Assembly: GCA_002685965.1 (NCBI GenBank)
Contig: NYZE01000100.1
Span: 1 to 39,623, forward strand
From: Planctomycetota bacterium
Lineage (GTDB): Bacteria > Planctomycetota > UBA1135 > GCA-002748355
Length of the DNA: 39,623 nucleotides
Reading direction: 5' to 3'
Below are positions 1 through 8,992 of this stretch, piece by piece. The notes under the pieces are model-generated. The model searched no databases and was not told the DNA's origin. It saw only the letters and a program-made list of their open reading frames with translations. How positions within the stretch are numbered: the first letter of the stretch is position 1; each line of letters starts with the position of its first letter. The position numbers and the translations under genes were made by a program.

Positions 1-1403
1 AAGAGCGCCATCCCGAACACCGACGTCGGCACGACCAGGTAGAAGGCCGCGTCCGACCACACGAAGGGCCCGAAGACGCCGGTAGCAGCTGCGAGGGTGC
101 CTAAACGGTGCGCGCGACCGAGCGGTGGCTTGCCGAGCATCTCGCAGATCACGAACCCGGAGATCAGCATCAACAGAGTGATCGTCGACAGCGCCATCGC
201 CAGCACACCCACGCCGAACAGGATGTTGGCGAACAGCTTGCCCGTCAGCGGTGTCAACGCGTTGGCCAGGTCGAAGGCATCGCGTTTGACGAGCATCGCG
301 GCAAGGTCGCGGTCCGGTCCCGGCAAGGCCCTGCGAGCCTCGACGCGCTGCTCCGCCGACAAGAGCGCGTTGTCGACACCCCGTCCGATACCCATCACGC
401 GTTTGTCGCAGAGCTTGTCGAACGCGACTGCGAGTTCGCCCGTCGGCTGCACGGGCTTGGCGTGAAAGCGGCTAGCCGAGGCGATCACGACGCAGCTCGT
501 CGCCAGCACGAAGGGCAACAGCATCCCGATCCCGAGATCAACGCGGGCGAGGCCGCGGAACTCGCGATTCCAACCCCGTCGCAACAGCGAGTAGGGCAAC
601 AGGAACGTCATGTTGATGCCGACTGCTGTCGCGGCCGCGCTGATCATGACGTCACGCTGCATGCCGACGATCTCATCGGACCAGAACCGCCGTGCGTCCT
701 CCGACAGCTTGCTCAGGTACGGCTCGAACGAAGCCGCGGGTTGCGAGAAGCTACCCAGGTCCGGCACCAGACCGAGCAGCGCCGCGCCGAGGTCGAGGTC
801 GTCCACGAAGGCGAGCCGCACGACGACACCGAAGAAGCACAGCACAATGACACCGACCAGGACCTTCAAGGTGCGTTCGTAGATTTGCACACCGCGGCCG
901 CGGTCGTAACTCCAGGTCACTGCGATGCTGATGATGAGTATCGCTACAGCAACGATCACCTTGCCGCCGCTGCCACCCAGGAGCCCCGGGGCGAGGTTCT
1001 GCTGCACGACCGCCGTCGCGAGCCCGTATTGCGGCAACGCCCAGACCATGTTTGCGGCCAGCGATGCCAGCGCCCAACCCCAGGCCAGGACAGGGCTGAC
1101 GTGCCGACACATGGCGCCGAACGGCCGCTCGCCCGTCGACAGGGTGACGTAGGAGATCGCACTCAGCATGACGAGGCCGAGCAACATCGCGACGGGCTGC
1201 AACCACAGCATCGACACGCCAGCGAGCACACCGAGGTAGAGGCTGCTGCCGAGTGAGCCGCCGCCGAGCGTGATCGCGCTCTGCAGCCATCCCGGGCCCG
1301 ACAGCCCCACGTAGGCGCGCAACGTGGCAAGCGAGCCACGACTCCTTGCAGCGCGGATCGTCGCAAGATCGGAGGCGACTCGTGGGTCCTGCGAATCCGT
1401 CAC
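1..1403 (-). CDS. NRAMP-like metal/ion permease, C-terminus cut by window edge
   Basis: The reading frame is open from a GTG at 1403 to the window edge, about 467 residues with no stop. Many hydrophobic segments are visible and the arrangement matches the NRAMP (SLC11) fold: a first helix with GPGWLQSAITLGGGSL, then SAISYVTLSTGERPF, a helix with NMVWALPQYGLATAVVQQNL, a later LLPFVLATSCVVIASAS and a final LLMLISGFVICEMLG. Classical NRAMP proteins bind divalent metal through DPGN in TM1 and an MPH motif in TM6. Here these read GPGW and LPQ, so the usual ligands are absent and the substrate cannot be assumed to be Mn or Fe. The GTG start is the first one after an in-frame TAG. It is transcribed divergently from the DUF993 gene. 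Family assignment is fairly sure; substrate is unknown. Confidence 0.8.
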   Translation of the reverse strand, partial: MTDSQDPRVASDLATIRAARSRGSLATLRAYVGLSGPGWLQSAITLGGGSLGSSLYLGVLAGVSMLWLQPVAMLLGLVMLSAISYVTLSTGERPFGAMCRHVSPVLAWGWALASLAANMVWALPQYGLATAVVQQNLAPGLLGGSGGKVIVAVAILIISIAVTWSYDRGRGVQIYERTLKVLVGVIVLCFFGVVVRLAFVDDLDLGAALLGLVPDLGSFSQPAASFEPYLSKLSEDARRFWSDEIVGMQRDVMISAAATAVGINMTFLLPYSLLRRGWNREFRGLARVDLGIGMLLPFVLATSCVVIASASRFHAKPVQPTGELAVAFDKLCDKRVMGIGRGVDNALLSAEQRVEARRALPGPDRDLAAMLVKRDAFDLANALTPLTGKLFANILFGVGVLAMALSTITLLMLISGFVICEMLGKPPLGRAHRLGTLAAATGVFGPFVWSDAAFYLVVPTSVFGMAL

Positions 1404-1594
1404 GGCGCGGCAACATAGCCGCACGCGTTGCTATCGCGCAGGCGACGCTGCGTTTTCGTCGTCGATGCGGCGTAGGCCCTGCTGGCATCTTGCTCGTCGG
1501 CACGGGCGCTGGCAGTCGAGTCAGGCTCCCCGCTGCGCCCGAGTTGCAGCAATGCAACGGCGTGCGGCGCGCCTGCAACATCTATCATCCTCGC

Positions 1595-2647
1595 ATGGCC
1601 AAACGCCTCGCCTTCGCTGCAGCGCACATCGCACTGCGTGACGAGTACCGCGAGGTCGGGCACTCCCCCGACCACCCCGGCGATCCGCGCACGATCGGCG
1701 ACTACATCGACCTGGACGCGACGCTAGGCATCCGGCAGCGGCTGGCGGGCCTCGGCTTCGGTATCGCCGAAGCCATGGACACTGCGCAGCGCTTTGAGAT
1801 CGGCTGGGAGAATGCGCAACGTCTGATCGTCGAATGCGGCGCATTGGCGCCCAAGCACGGTTTCATCGCTGGCGCCGGCACGGACCACCTCGATCACATC
1901 GGCGACAAGAAGGACCTCGTCGACGGAGTGGTCCATCAGGCCGGCTTCATCCAGCGAGCGGGCGGAACTCCGATCCTGCTGCCCCTGCCATGGCTCGCAG
2001 CCGAACGATGCGATGCCGGCGACTACGTCGACGTCTATGGAGCGATCATCGCCAAGCTCGACGGTCCGCTCTACGTGCACTGGCTTGGTGACATGTTCGC
2101 ACCCGCTCTCGCCGGCTACTTCCCTGGCGACAGTTTCTCGGAGGTCATGGCCCTCGATCGCTGCAAGGTGCGCGGCGTCAAGCTGTCCCTGCTCGACGCA
2201 GAGTTCGAAACCCGCACGCGCGAAGCGCTCGCTCAGCATGACCAGATCGTCCTCACCGGCGACGACCTGCACTTCGCCAGACTGATCCTCGACGGCAGCC
2301 ATGCCGTGCTCGGCGTGCTCGACGCGATCGCCGCGCCGGCCGCACACGCACTGCAGCTGCTGGATGACGGCGACGACCAGGGCTACCTGGCGGCCATGCA
2401 GCCGTGTGAAGCGCTCGGCCAGCACTTATTTGCGCCTCCGACGAGGCACTACAAGGCTGGGCTCGCGTTCCTCGCCTGGTTGAACGGGCTGCAGGGCAAC
2501 TTCCTGCTCGTCAACCACGAGCAACGCACGCGCGACGTCGCGCACTACATCAAGGCGGCCGAACTCGCACACGCTGCGGGTGCTATCGCCGACAGAGCGA
2601 TCGCTGCGGACCGACTCGCCAAGCTCGAATCGGACGGCGTTCCCTGA
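1595..2647 (+). CDS. DUF993 family protein (dihydrodipicolinate synthase-like aldolase fold)
   Basis: The protein has 350 residues from the ATG at 1595; the frame is open further upstream but that part is unlike protein. It matches the DUF993 family throughout: LDATLGIRQRLAGLGFG, IAEAMDTAQR, GAGTDHLD, YVHWLGDMFAPALAGYF, VKLSLLDAEFE, TGDDLHF, VLGVLDAIAAPAAHAL, and APTRHYKAGLAFLAWLNG near the C-terminus. DUF993 proteins are related to the class I aldolase DapA/NAL group; the lysine in VKLSLLD would be the candidate Schiff-base residue, which is an inference. Substrate is not known. The cupin gene follows on the same strand after 175 nt, and the two probably work together, perhaps on a sugar- or cyclitol-derived acid. 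Confidence 0.88.
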   Translation: MAKRLAFAAAHIALRDEYREVGHSPDHPGDPRTIGDYIDLDATLGIRQRLAGLGFGIAEAMDTAQRFEIGWENAQRLIVECGALAPKHGFIAGAGTDHLDHIGDKKDLVDGVVHQAGFIQRAGGTPILLPLPWLAAERCDAGDYVDVYGAIIAKLDGPLYVHWLGDMFAPALAGYFPGDSFSEVMALDRCKVRGVKLSLLDAEFETRTREALAQHDQIVLTGDDLHFARLILDGSHAVLGVLDAIAAPAAHALQLLDDGDDQGYLAAMQPCEALGQHLFAPPTRHYKAGLAFLAWLNGLQGNFLLVNHEQRTRDVAHYIKAAELAHAAGAIADRAIAADRLAKLESDGVP

Positions 2648-2822
2648 TCCTGCCGCACCAGCCGAACGCGTTCAGCCATCGTTGACCGCTTTCGCCGAGG
2701 GTCTCGAGGACTCTGCAGGGCCCGATCCGTTGCATCGGCGAACATTGTAGCGGACGGGTCATACGAACGCCGCAGAGACGAGCGCACCCGCGCGATGTTC
2801 GCGGTGATACGCTCTTTGGACG

Positions 2823-3668
2823 ATGCGAATCGTCCATCTCGGCAACGATGCCCCAGGTGCCTTCACCGCACTGCGCCAAGACTTCACGGACAGCAATCCG
2901 GGATACGACCTCAGCTACCACGGCGGCTGCGAACGACTGGATCCTCTGGAGTCGACGCGTGTCGGTTTCGTTCAGGGCGGCGCCGCTGTGGCGTCTGTCG
3001 GGGAGGAACGCTCGGATCTCTTGATCGGCGATCTCGTCGTGCTCCGTGCGGGCCATGAGCTCGTGATCGACGGAAGGCTCGACCTGGTCGTGTTCGATGT
3101 TCCGACGCCGGCACCGAATGATGTCCCCGTGTTCGTGCGCCCGGACCATGATCTGCGGATCACCGACACGCCCGGCGGCTGCGCCACCAAGGGCGACGCC
3201 TACCGCCGAGTGTTGCTGACCTGGCTCGACGAGAACGGTCCGTATCGATGGCGCGCGCTCAATACGCACCGCGTACGGATGCACGATTCGTTCTCGCACT
3301 TCCACCCCCACGATGGCGGCTTCGACGAGATGTACCTTGTGCAAGACGCGCCGCCCGGTGCGCGCCTCTACACCTCGAGCAAGGTCGATCGCATCGAGCA
3401 GGCGACCGGAGTAACCGCAGCCGAAGCTGTGGACCTCGTCGATTGCACACCACTCACGACGGGCGATCTCGTCTGGGTCGGTCGGGGCGCCATGCACCGC
3501 GCCGTCGGTGGCGTGCTCGCGCACGTGATCACGGTTCCGGGGTTCGTGCCAGGTGCCGAGATCGGTCTCGACCACCACCTACGCGCGCTCAACGAACGGC
3601 TCGGCCTCAGCGGTGATGCTGCACTGCCATTCAACGCCGAGGCGTCGCTCGGACCGGTCGTCAAGTGA
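2823..3668 (+). CDS. cupin-fold protein, possibly sugar-isomerase-like
   Basis: A 281-residue protein from an ATG, with no signal peptide and so likely cytoplasmic. Around residues 155-180 it has SFSHFHPHDGGFDEMYLV, with the His-x-His, the glutamate and a later GRGAMHRAVGG histidine placed as in a metal-binding cupin. The N-terminal half (LLIGDLVVLRAGHELVIDG) also looks like cupin strands, suggesting a double-stranded beta-helix duplicated as in the IolB/KduI isomerases. Homology to those enzymes is not certain. It follows the DUF993 gene in the same orientation, which fits a short catabolic pair. Exact reaction unknown. Confidence 0.65.
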   Translation: MRIVHLGNDAPGAFTALRQDFTDSNPGYDLSYHGGCERLDPLESTRVGFVQGGAAVASVGEERSDLLIGDLVVLRAGHELVIDGRLDLVVFDVPTPAPNDVPVFVRPDHDLRITDTPGGCATKGDAYRRVLLTWLDENGPYRWRALNTHRVRMHDSFSHFHPHDGGFDEMYLVQDAPPGARLYTSSKVDRIEQATGVTAAEAVDLVDCTPLTTGDLVWVGRGAMHRAVGGVLAHVITVPGFVPGAEIGLDHHLRALNERLGLSGDAALPFNAEASLGPVVK

Positions 3669-3674
3669 CCCATA

Positions 3675-3693
3675 CTCGGGGAACCTCCCCGAG
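3675..3693. terminator. perfect 8-bp hairpin between convergent genes
   Basis: CTCGGGGA, a 3-nt loop ACC, then TCCCCGAG form a perfect inverted repeat. It lies 7 nt past the cupin stop and about 50 nt before the end of the convergent hydrolase gene. No T-run follows on either strand, so it is at best a weak or bidirectional terminator or an RNA 3'-end stabiliser. Confidence 0.4.
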
Positions 3694-3742
3694 GCGGACA
3701 AGCAAGCGCTCGACCTCCTGCTCGCCCGCTACATGCCACAAC

Positions 3743-4609
3743 TCACGCAACGAGGCCGGCCACCTCCCGGACTTGGCCCGCGGCGACGATTCGGCCTCTC
3801 GCATCGCGGGCCAGCCCTGCCATCGCGCAGGCGGGATCGTGAGTGAAGAACAGCCGCCCGGCCCGGGCCAGAAGGTCATCGAAGAGCGCCGTCTTCTCGT
3901 CGATCAACAGCTCCGGGTAGCGGTCGTAGCCCATGGTGATCGCACTCCGCACCCACGGCAGACCGGGCACCAGGTCACCCGCAAACACGACCGGACCGTC
4001 GACTCCTGGCACCTCGACCAGCAGCATCCCCGGCGTATGACCGTTCGAGACGTGGAAGCGATAGTCCGGGCCAAGAACCGAACTCTCCCCGCCAACGACG
4101 ATCTCGAGCCGACCACTCGCTTCGAGTAGCTCCTGCAGCTGCGGCACGAAGCTCGCACGGTCGCGCGCATGCGGCGACTGCGCGCGTTCCCAAGCGGCGT
4201 GGCCGACGACATAGCGAGCGTTCGGAAAGCACAACTCGGGTTCGTGACCTTCGCGCCAAGCGGTCATGAGCCCGCCGGCGTGATCGAAGTGCAAGTGAGA
4301 GAGCATGACAACGTCGATGTCTTCCTGTGCCACGCCGAGTTCCTGCAGGTTGTCGAGCAGCACGTGCTCGCTTTCCTGCACACCGAAGCGCTCACGCAGG
4401 CTCGGCTCGAAGAACGCGCCGATCCCGGTCTCGAACAGCAGCACCCGCTCGGGCTCGCGCACGAGCATCGCCCGACAGGCCAGCGCGATGCGGTTCTCGT
4501 CGTCGACGTCTGCCCACCGCGTCCACAACGCCTTCGGCGCGTTGCCGAACATCGCCCCCCCATCGAGCCGCTGCGAGTTGCCGAGCACTGACCAGAGCCT
4601 GCGTTCCAT
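3743..4609 (-). CDS. metallo-beta-lactamase fold hydrolase
   Basis: The protein has 288 residues from the ATG at 4609 (in-frame TTG and GTG codons lie 9 and 6 nt further upstream). The MBL signature [10 protein letters not shown] (HxHxDH) sits near residue 105. Further metal ligands are VVGHAAW, the histidine in SNGHTPG, the aspartate in VFAGDLVPG, and [10 protein letters not shown] near the C-terminus. The overall pattern resembles the quorum-lactonase/AttM-like and teichoic-acid-hydrolase branch of the superfamily, which cleaves esters or lactones with two zinc ions. No signal peptide is present, so it should be cytoplasmic. It is divergent from cutC with a 244-nt spacer. The substrate cannot be told from sequence. 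Confidence 0.88.
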   Translation of the reverse strand: MERRLWSVLGNSQRLDGGAMFGNAPKALWTRWADVDDENRIALACRAMLVREPERVLLFETGIGAFFEPSLRERFGVQESEHVLLDNLQELGVAQEDIDVVMLSHLHFDHAGGLMTAWREGHEPELCFPNARYVVGHAAWERAQSPHARDRASFVPQLQELLEASGRLEIVVGGESSVLGPDYRFHVSNGHTPGMLLVEVPGVDGPVVFAGDLVPGLPWVRSAITMGYDRYPELLIDEKTALFDDLLARAGRLFFTHDPACAMAGLARDARGRIVAAGQVREVAGLVA

Positions 4610-4853
4610 GCCCACCAACCATACGTTCGTTGGGCGCCATGCGACGCAGAACCGTCCTGGACGCCATCACACTTTTTGTGCTGCGCCCCTGGCCGCCCAA
4701 CGAACTGGATCGTCGCCGACAACGACGGGCTCGGTGTCGACTGCACCAGCTGAGCTCTCCAGCGGTTACTGGGGAGCGGGCGGATCCTGGCCTCCATCCC
4801 GGCCGACGCAAAAGCAGTCGACGAACGGTCCGGTTGTGTTCACGATCGGCCCT

Positions 4854-5615
4854 GTGACCCCCGGACAGCCCCGCCGCCCCCTGGTCGAGATCTGCACCGA
4901 TTCTCTCGATGGCAGTATCGCCGTCGAGCAGGCCGGAGCCGATCGCGTCGAGCTCTGCGCCGACCTTCCACTCGGCGGAACCACGCCGAGCGGCGGGATG
5001 ATGACCGCCGTCTGCGAGGCCCTGACCCTGCCCGTGGCAGTCATGATCCGGCCGCGTGCGGGCGACTTCCTCTACAGCGAAGGCGAACGCGAGATCATGC
5101 GACGCGACATCGAGCTGGCCAAGCAGGCTGGGGCCGCGGCCATCGTCCTCGGGCTGCTGACCCCTGACGGACAGGTCCATGTTGCCGCGACCCGTGACCT
5201 CATCGAGCGGGCACGACCGCTCGAGGTCACCTTCCATCGCGCCTTCGACATGAGCCGCGAGCCGTACGAGGCCCTGCGGGCCCTGATCGACCTCGGCATC
5301 GACCGCCTACTGACCTCGGGACAGGTCGCCGACGTCTCGGCTGGCCTGGCGCTGGTGAGCGAGCTCGTCGCCGCCGCCGGCGCCCAGTTGAGCGTCATGC
5401 CCGGCTGCGGCGTGCAGGAACACAATGCACGCGAGATCATCGAGGCCACCGGTGCACGCGAGATCCACTTCAGCGCCCGTGAACGGCGCGACGGTGGCAT
5501 GACTTTTCGCAACCCGGCCTGTGCGATGGGCACCCCCGAGGTGCCCGGCGAGTTCGAGCGGGACGCCACGTCCGTCGACCGCATCCGCGCGCTCCTCGTC
5601 CAGCTGGGCGGCTGA
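4854..5615 (+). CDS. cutC: CutC family protein (copper homeostasis-named)
   Basis: Started at the GTG at 4854, giving 253 residues, close to the usual CutC length of about 250; a GTG 18 nt upstream is also possible and the frame is open further. The N-terminus has the family hallmark LVEICTDSLDGSIAVEQAGA, then RVELCADLPLGGTTPSGGMM. Further on are VMIRPRAGDFLYSEGE, GLLTPDGQVH, VTFHRAFDM, LTSGQ, VMPGCGVQEHN and IHFSARE. CutC has a TIM-barrel fold and is named for copper tolerance in E. coli, but that role is disputed and the catalytic activity is unproven. It is a single-gene unit, convergent with the TPR gene. Confidence 0.92.
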   Translation: MTPGQPRRPLVEICTDSLDGSIAVEQAGADRVELCADLPLGGTTPSGGMMTAVCEALTLPVAVMIRPRAGDFLYSEGEREIMRRDIELAKQAGAAAIVLGLLTPDGQVHVAATRDLIERARPLEVTFHRAFDMSREPYEALRALIDLGIDRLLTSGQVADVSAGLALVSELVAAAGAQLSVMPGCGVQEHNAREIIEATGAREIHFSARERRDGGMTFRNPACAMGTPEVPGEFERDATSVDRIRALLVQLGG

Positions 5616-5711
5616 GCGCCACCTCGAGAAGCGGCAGCGACTCAGCTGCAACCGCCCGATCTCGTCCTTGCCCTCGGTGATCCGGATCGACGTGGCGTGG
5701 TAGCAGATGCC

Positions 5712-6752
5712 CTACTTGCCGACCTGCGCGCGCGCCCAGGGGTGGTCCGGAGCGACCTTCAACAGCGCGCGCAGGTCGCGTTCCGCCTCGGTCCATTTCT
5801 TCTGCGCCAGGAACAAGCGCGCGCGAGCTTCGAGCGCTTCTGGGTTGTTACTGTCCTTCTCGAGGATGCGGCCAAGCTGCTTGTAAGCGTCGTCGACGCG
5901 ACCCACGAGGGCGAACGCCCTCGCGAGCTGATAGCGTGGGAGGATGTAGCCCGGCTGTACCTGCAGCGCGGCCTCGAATTCCTTGATGGATTCAGTGTAT
6001 TGCCCCTCTTTGAGGAGAGCGTATGCGTGCCGGAAACGCGTCATGGCACGTGCGTCCTCGTCGTTGATTTTCTCGGCCAAGGGGTCGACGAACCACGGTG
6101 TGTCGGCGAGCGTCCCCGCGCGTTTGGCAGCGGCGCGACTCTCGGCTGGCTTGCCGACACGCGCGAAGGCCCGCGCCAACGCTTCGTAGATCCCCTGGTG
6201 CCGCGGCTCGAGCTGCTGTGCTTCTATGAGGTAGGAGATGGCGCCCTCTGCGTCGCCGGCGCGCAGCGCTGCCCGCCCAAGGCCGAGCAGGGCGTGGCCC
6301 GACTTCCAGCGTGAAGCAACGAGGGCGTATTGCTCGCGCGCCTTCTCGAAACGCCCTAGCCGCTCCTCGATGGTCGCCAGGTGGAGATAGGTGGCCATGT
6401 AGTCTTTGCGTAGCGTCAGCGCGCGGACCAGGTGCGCGCGTGCGCGTTCCAGGTCGATCTGAAGCGTCACAACACCGGCCAGATGCAGGTTGTCGAAGGC
6501 CTTGGACGCGTCGAGTTCGACGGCGGCGAGGTAGGCCTTCTCGGCATCCTCAGAGAACCCGTGCACGTCGAGTACGCGCGCATAGTCGGACCAGGTCTCT
6601 GCAGTCGGCGAGGCCAGAACGGCACTGCGGCGACTCTCGACCTTGTCTCGCACCGGCGCCTCCGCTGCAGCGAGGTTCGGCGATGGCACGGCAACGTTGC
6701 CACACGAGTTGAACGCGAACAGCAGCAAGATGAGCGTGTCGTGGCAACGCAC
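5712..6752 (-). CDS. exported TPR-repeat protein
   Basis: Started at the GTG at 6752, which lies 2 nt after the stop of the upstream FG-GAP gene, so the two are translationally linked. The protein has 346 residues. The N-terminus (VRCHDTLILLLFAFNSCGNV) is a signal peptide, with a weak lipobox before the cysteine. The rest is tetratricopeptide repeats, for instance AEKAYLAAVELDASKA, EKAREQYALVASRWKSGHAL, AISYLIEAQQLEPRHQGIYE, SIKEFEAALQVQPGYILPRY and DAYKQLGRILEKDSNNPEAL. TPR proteins act as protein-binding scaffolds. In planctomycetes and acidobacteria such proteins often sit beside ASPIC/FG-GAP proteins, as here; the joint function is not known. Confidence 0.85.
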   Translation of the reverse strand: MRCHDTLILLLFAFNSCGNVAVPSPNLAAAEAPVRDKVESRRSAVLASPTAETWSDYARVLDVHGFSEDAEKAYLAAVELDASKAFDNLHLAGVVTLQIDLERARAHLVRALTLRKDYMATYLHLATIEERLGRFEKAREQYALVASRWKSGHALLGLGRAALRAGDAEGAISYLIEAQQLEPRHQGIYEALARAFARVGKPAESRAAAKRAGTLADTPWFVDPLAEKINDEDARAMTRFRHAYALLKEGQYTESIKEFEAALQVQPGYILPRYQLARAFALVGRVDDAYKQLGRILEKDSNNPEALEARARLFLAQKKWTEAERDLRALLKVAPDHPWARAQVGK

Positions 6753-6754
6753 GG

Positions 6755-8401
6755 TCAGGGCTTGCCCTCGCCGCGCACGACCTCGATCGCGGCATCCACT
6801 GACGCCGACGAGAAGGTCTCCAGCTTTCCACCGGGCCAGCGCACCTCGATGCGATCGATCTCGGTCGCGTCGCCGAGGCCGAAGTGTGTCGCGACCGCAC
6901 CGCTGGTCAAGTAGCTGTTCTGCGGGCACACGGTGCGCCGGTGCACCCGGCCGCCCGCGTGCACGTAGACGACTGCGCCGTAGACATCGCGCTTCAGAGC
7001 TTTGTCGAGGGCCCGCACTTGCAACCAATGCCCCTTCTTGGGCGCAACGTTCTCGTAGATCCGCACTTTGCCCCGGCAGTTCGTGACCACCATGTCGAGG
7101 TCACCGTCGACGTCGAGGTCGGCGACACCGAGCGCACGCGAGACTTCGATCGCCGCGCCGAAGGACCCGCACTTCACCGAGACGTCGGTGAACCCACCCT
7201 TGCCATCGCCAAGGAACAGCTGGTTGGCCTCGGCGAAGAGCGCCTGGAATTCGTCGTTGCCAGCCGTTTCGCCAACCTCGACGTGGATGCGGCCGTTGAC
7301 GATCGCGAGGTCGAGGTCGCCATCGTGCTCGATGTCGAAGAGCGCGGTCCCGAAACCGGTGAACAAGAAACTCGATTTACCCAGCCCGCTTTGCATCGAC
7401 GCGTCGATGAAGCCGTACTTCTCGCACAGGTAGAGCGTGTTGGTCTCTTCCTTCAAGTGCGTCATGAACAGGTCGATATCACCATCGCCGTCGACGTCGC
7501 CGACGGCCACGCCCATGCTCGCCTCCGCCTTGCCATGAGCGTTAACAGCGACGCCCTTCGCCAGCGCCTCCTCGCGGAAGGTGCTGTCCTTGTTGTTCAT
7601 CCAGAGATGGTTGGCCTTGCCATCGTTTGCCACATACACGTCCGCCCAACCGTCATCGTTGAAGTCGTCGACGATGATCCCGAGGCCGCTGGAAGCCAGC
7701 GCAGCGATGCCGGCCTTCTTGCTGACGTCCTCGAAGGTCCCGTCACCGCGGTTGCGATAGAGACGGTCTGCAACGCTCAGGAATGACTTCGGACTGCAGT
7801 AGGTCAAGCGACCATCTTGCGTGAAGCACCGCAGGGCCAGGTCATGCCGGACGTAGTTGACCACGAAGAGGTCGAGCTTGCCGTCGTTGTCGTAGTCGAG
7901 GAAAGCGACCGAGGTGGTCCACTCGGACGCGGTGATGCCAGCCTTCTCCGTTACGTTCGTGAACGTGCCATCGCCGTTGTTGGAGTAGAGGGCATCGGCG
8001 CCGTGGTTACCGACGTAGACGTCGAGGTCGCCATCGTTGTCGATGTCGCCGACCGCCACGCCCATGCCGTAGCCGGCATCGCCGAGCCCACTGGCCTTGG
8101 TTGCTTCCCGGTAAGTAGCGTCAGCCTGACGCAGATACAGCTTGTTCGAGGCGCCTTTGCCGCCGACGCGGCCCGCGTCGGTGAAGTACAGGTCGAGACG
8201 GCCATCGCCATTCGCGTCGAACACCGCACAGCCGGCGCCCGTGATCTCGGGCAGTGGAAAGTCGCCGGTCAGGTCGACGGTGTGGACATGGTCGACCCCC
8301 GCTCGCACCTCACGGAATAGCTCGTGACCGCCGTCGCCCGTGCACGCAGAGGCCACGATGAGGGCTGCAATCACGAGGCAACTGCGGATCCGGGTTACCA
8401 T
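6755..8401 (-). CDS. FG-GAP/VCBS repeat lipoprotein with C-terminal ASPIC/UnbV domain (CRTAC1-like)
   Basis: A 548-residue protein from an ATG. The N-terminus MVTRIRSCLVIAALIVASAC is a lipoprotein signal with a lipobox ending in SAC, so it is probably anchored to a membrane at the cell surface or in the periplasm. The body is a beta-propeller of FG-GAP repeats with calcium-binding DxDxDG-type loops: FDANGDGRLDLYF, GDIDNDGDLDVYVGN, LDYDNDGKLDLFVVN, DDFNDDGWADVYVAN, GDVDGDGDIDLFM, FDIEHDGDLDLAIVN and ADLDVDGDLDMVVTN. The last 80 residues are an ASPIC/UnbV domain (THFGLGDATEIDRIEVRWPGG). Such proteins are thought to bind carbohydrate or protein partners outside the cell. It lies between the thioesterase and TPR genes in one operon. 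Confidence 0.93.
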   Translation of the reverse strand: MVTRIRSCLVIAALIVASACTGDGGHELFREVRAGVDHVHTVDLTGDFPLPEITGAGCAVFDANGDGRLDLYFTDAGRVGGKGASNKLYLRQADATYREATKASGLGDAGYGMGVAVGDIDNDGDLDVYVGNHGADALYSNNGDGTFTNVTEKAGITASEWTTSVAFLDYDNDGKLDLFVVNYVRHDLALRCFTQDGRLTYCSPKSFLSVADRLYRNRGDGTFEDVSKKAGIAALASSGLGIIVDDFNDDGWADVYVANDGKANHLWMNNKDSTFREEALAKGVAVNAHGKAEASMGVAVGDVDGDGDIDLFMTHLKEETNTLYLCEKYGFIDASMQSGLGKSSFLFTGFGTALFDIEHDGDLDLAIVNGRIHVEVGETAGNDEFQALFAEANQLFLGDGKGGFTDVSVKCGSFGAAIEVSRALGVADLDVDGDLDMVVTNCRGKVRIYENVAPKKGHWLQVRALDKALKRDVYGAVVYVHAGGRVHRRTVCPQNSYLTSGAVATHFGLGDATEIDRIEVRWPGGKLETFSSASVDAAIEVVRGEGKP

Positions 8402-8437
8402 CGGAGGGACTATAGCGTCGGCCGCCGCGACTCCAGG

Positions 8438-8863
8438 CTACTCCCAGCCTTCGAACCGCGCGACGATCGCGCGAAACGCCTCCGGCACTGGCATCGGTTG
8501 GAACGCTTCGTCTATCGCGCAATGGGTCGTGTAACCGGTCGCGACGATGCGGTTCTCTTGGCGTTGCCGCAGTCGAAAATCGAAGCGAAAGCTCGAACTC
8601 TTGATCTCGGCGACGCGAACCTCGATCACGAGCGGATCGTCGAGACGAGCCGGCGAAGCGAAGTCGAGATGCGCACTGACGACGACGTTTTCGAAGTCCC
8701 GGATCGGGCGGTTGCCCTCGGTCAGCCCCAGGTTGCGCAAGTAGTCGACGCGGCCAACCTCGAGATACGTGAAGAAGTTGCCGTGGAAGACAATCCCCAT
8801 CGCGTCGGTCTCGGGCAACCGGACGCGGACCTCGGTGTGGAAGCTGAAACTCGGCTCGCTCAT
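8438..8863 (-). CDS. acyl-CoA thioesterase, hotdog fold (YbgC/FadM-like)
   Basis: A 141-residue protein from an ATG (MSEPSF), the normal size for the 4-hydroxybenzoyl-CoA thioesterase family. The catalytic region near the N-terminus reads RLPETDAMGIVFHGNFFTYLE, with the conserved aspartate followed by the VFHGNFFTYLE helix, as in YbgC/FadM. The following strands, HLDFASPARLDDPLVIEVRV and SSSFRFDFRLRQ, complete the fold. It hydrolyses an acyl-CoA in the cytoplasm; chain length cannot be told. It is the first gene of a minus-strand operon with the FG-GAP gene 36 nt downstream, and an intrinsic terminator lies just upstream, isolating it from the small unit at 8993-9031. Confidence 0.9.
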   Translation of the reverse strand: MSEPSFSFHTEVRVRLPETDAMGIVFHGNFFTYLEVGRVDYLRNLGLTEGNRPIRDFENVVVSAHLDFASPARLDDPLVIEVRVAEIKSSSFRFDFRLRQRQENRIVATGYTTHCAIDEAFQPMPVPEAFRAIVARFEGWE

Positions 8864-8900
8864 GACTCACTCACTCTGCCCCGGGACTCTACTGTCCAGT

Positions 8901-8941
8901 CAAGAAAAGAGCCCGACCGCTCGCTGACGAGCGCCGGGCTC
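8901..8941 (-). terminator. intrinsic terminator
   Basis: Read on the minus strand, GAGCCCG and CGCTCG pair with their complements across a 4-nt loop to give a 13-bp GC-rich stem with one small internal bulge. It is followed directly by TTTTCTT. This is a classic Rho-independent terminator. It ends transcription of the short ORF unit at 8993-9031 about 50 nt after that ORF's stop and about 40 nt before the thioesterase start. Confidence 0.8.
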
Positions 8942-8992
8942 CCATCTCGGAGTCGCAGGCTACAACGGCCTAACAACCCGTCGGTTGCAAGG

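Noticed and set aside
108-1256. Long plus-strand ORF of 382 codons
   Set aside because: It is the complement of the NRAMP-like gene, and its protein is polar and arginine/histidine-rich without domain features.
5697-6314. Plus-strand ORF of 205 codons over the TPR gene
   Set aside because: It lies antisense to a clear TPR protein and shows no domain of its own.
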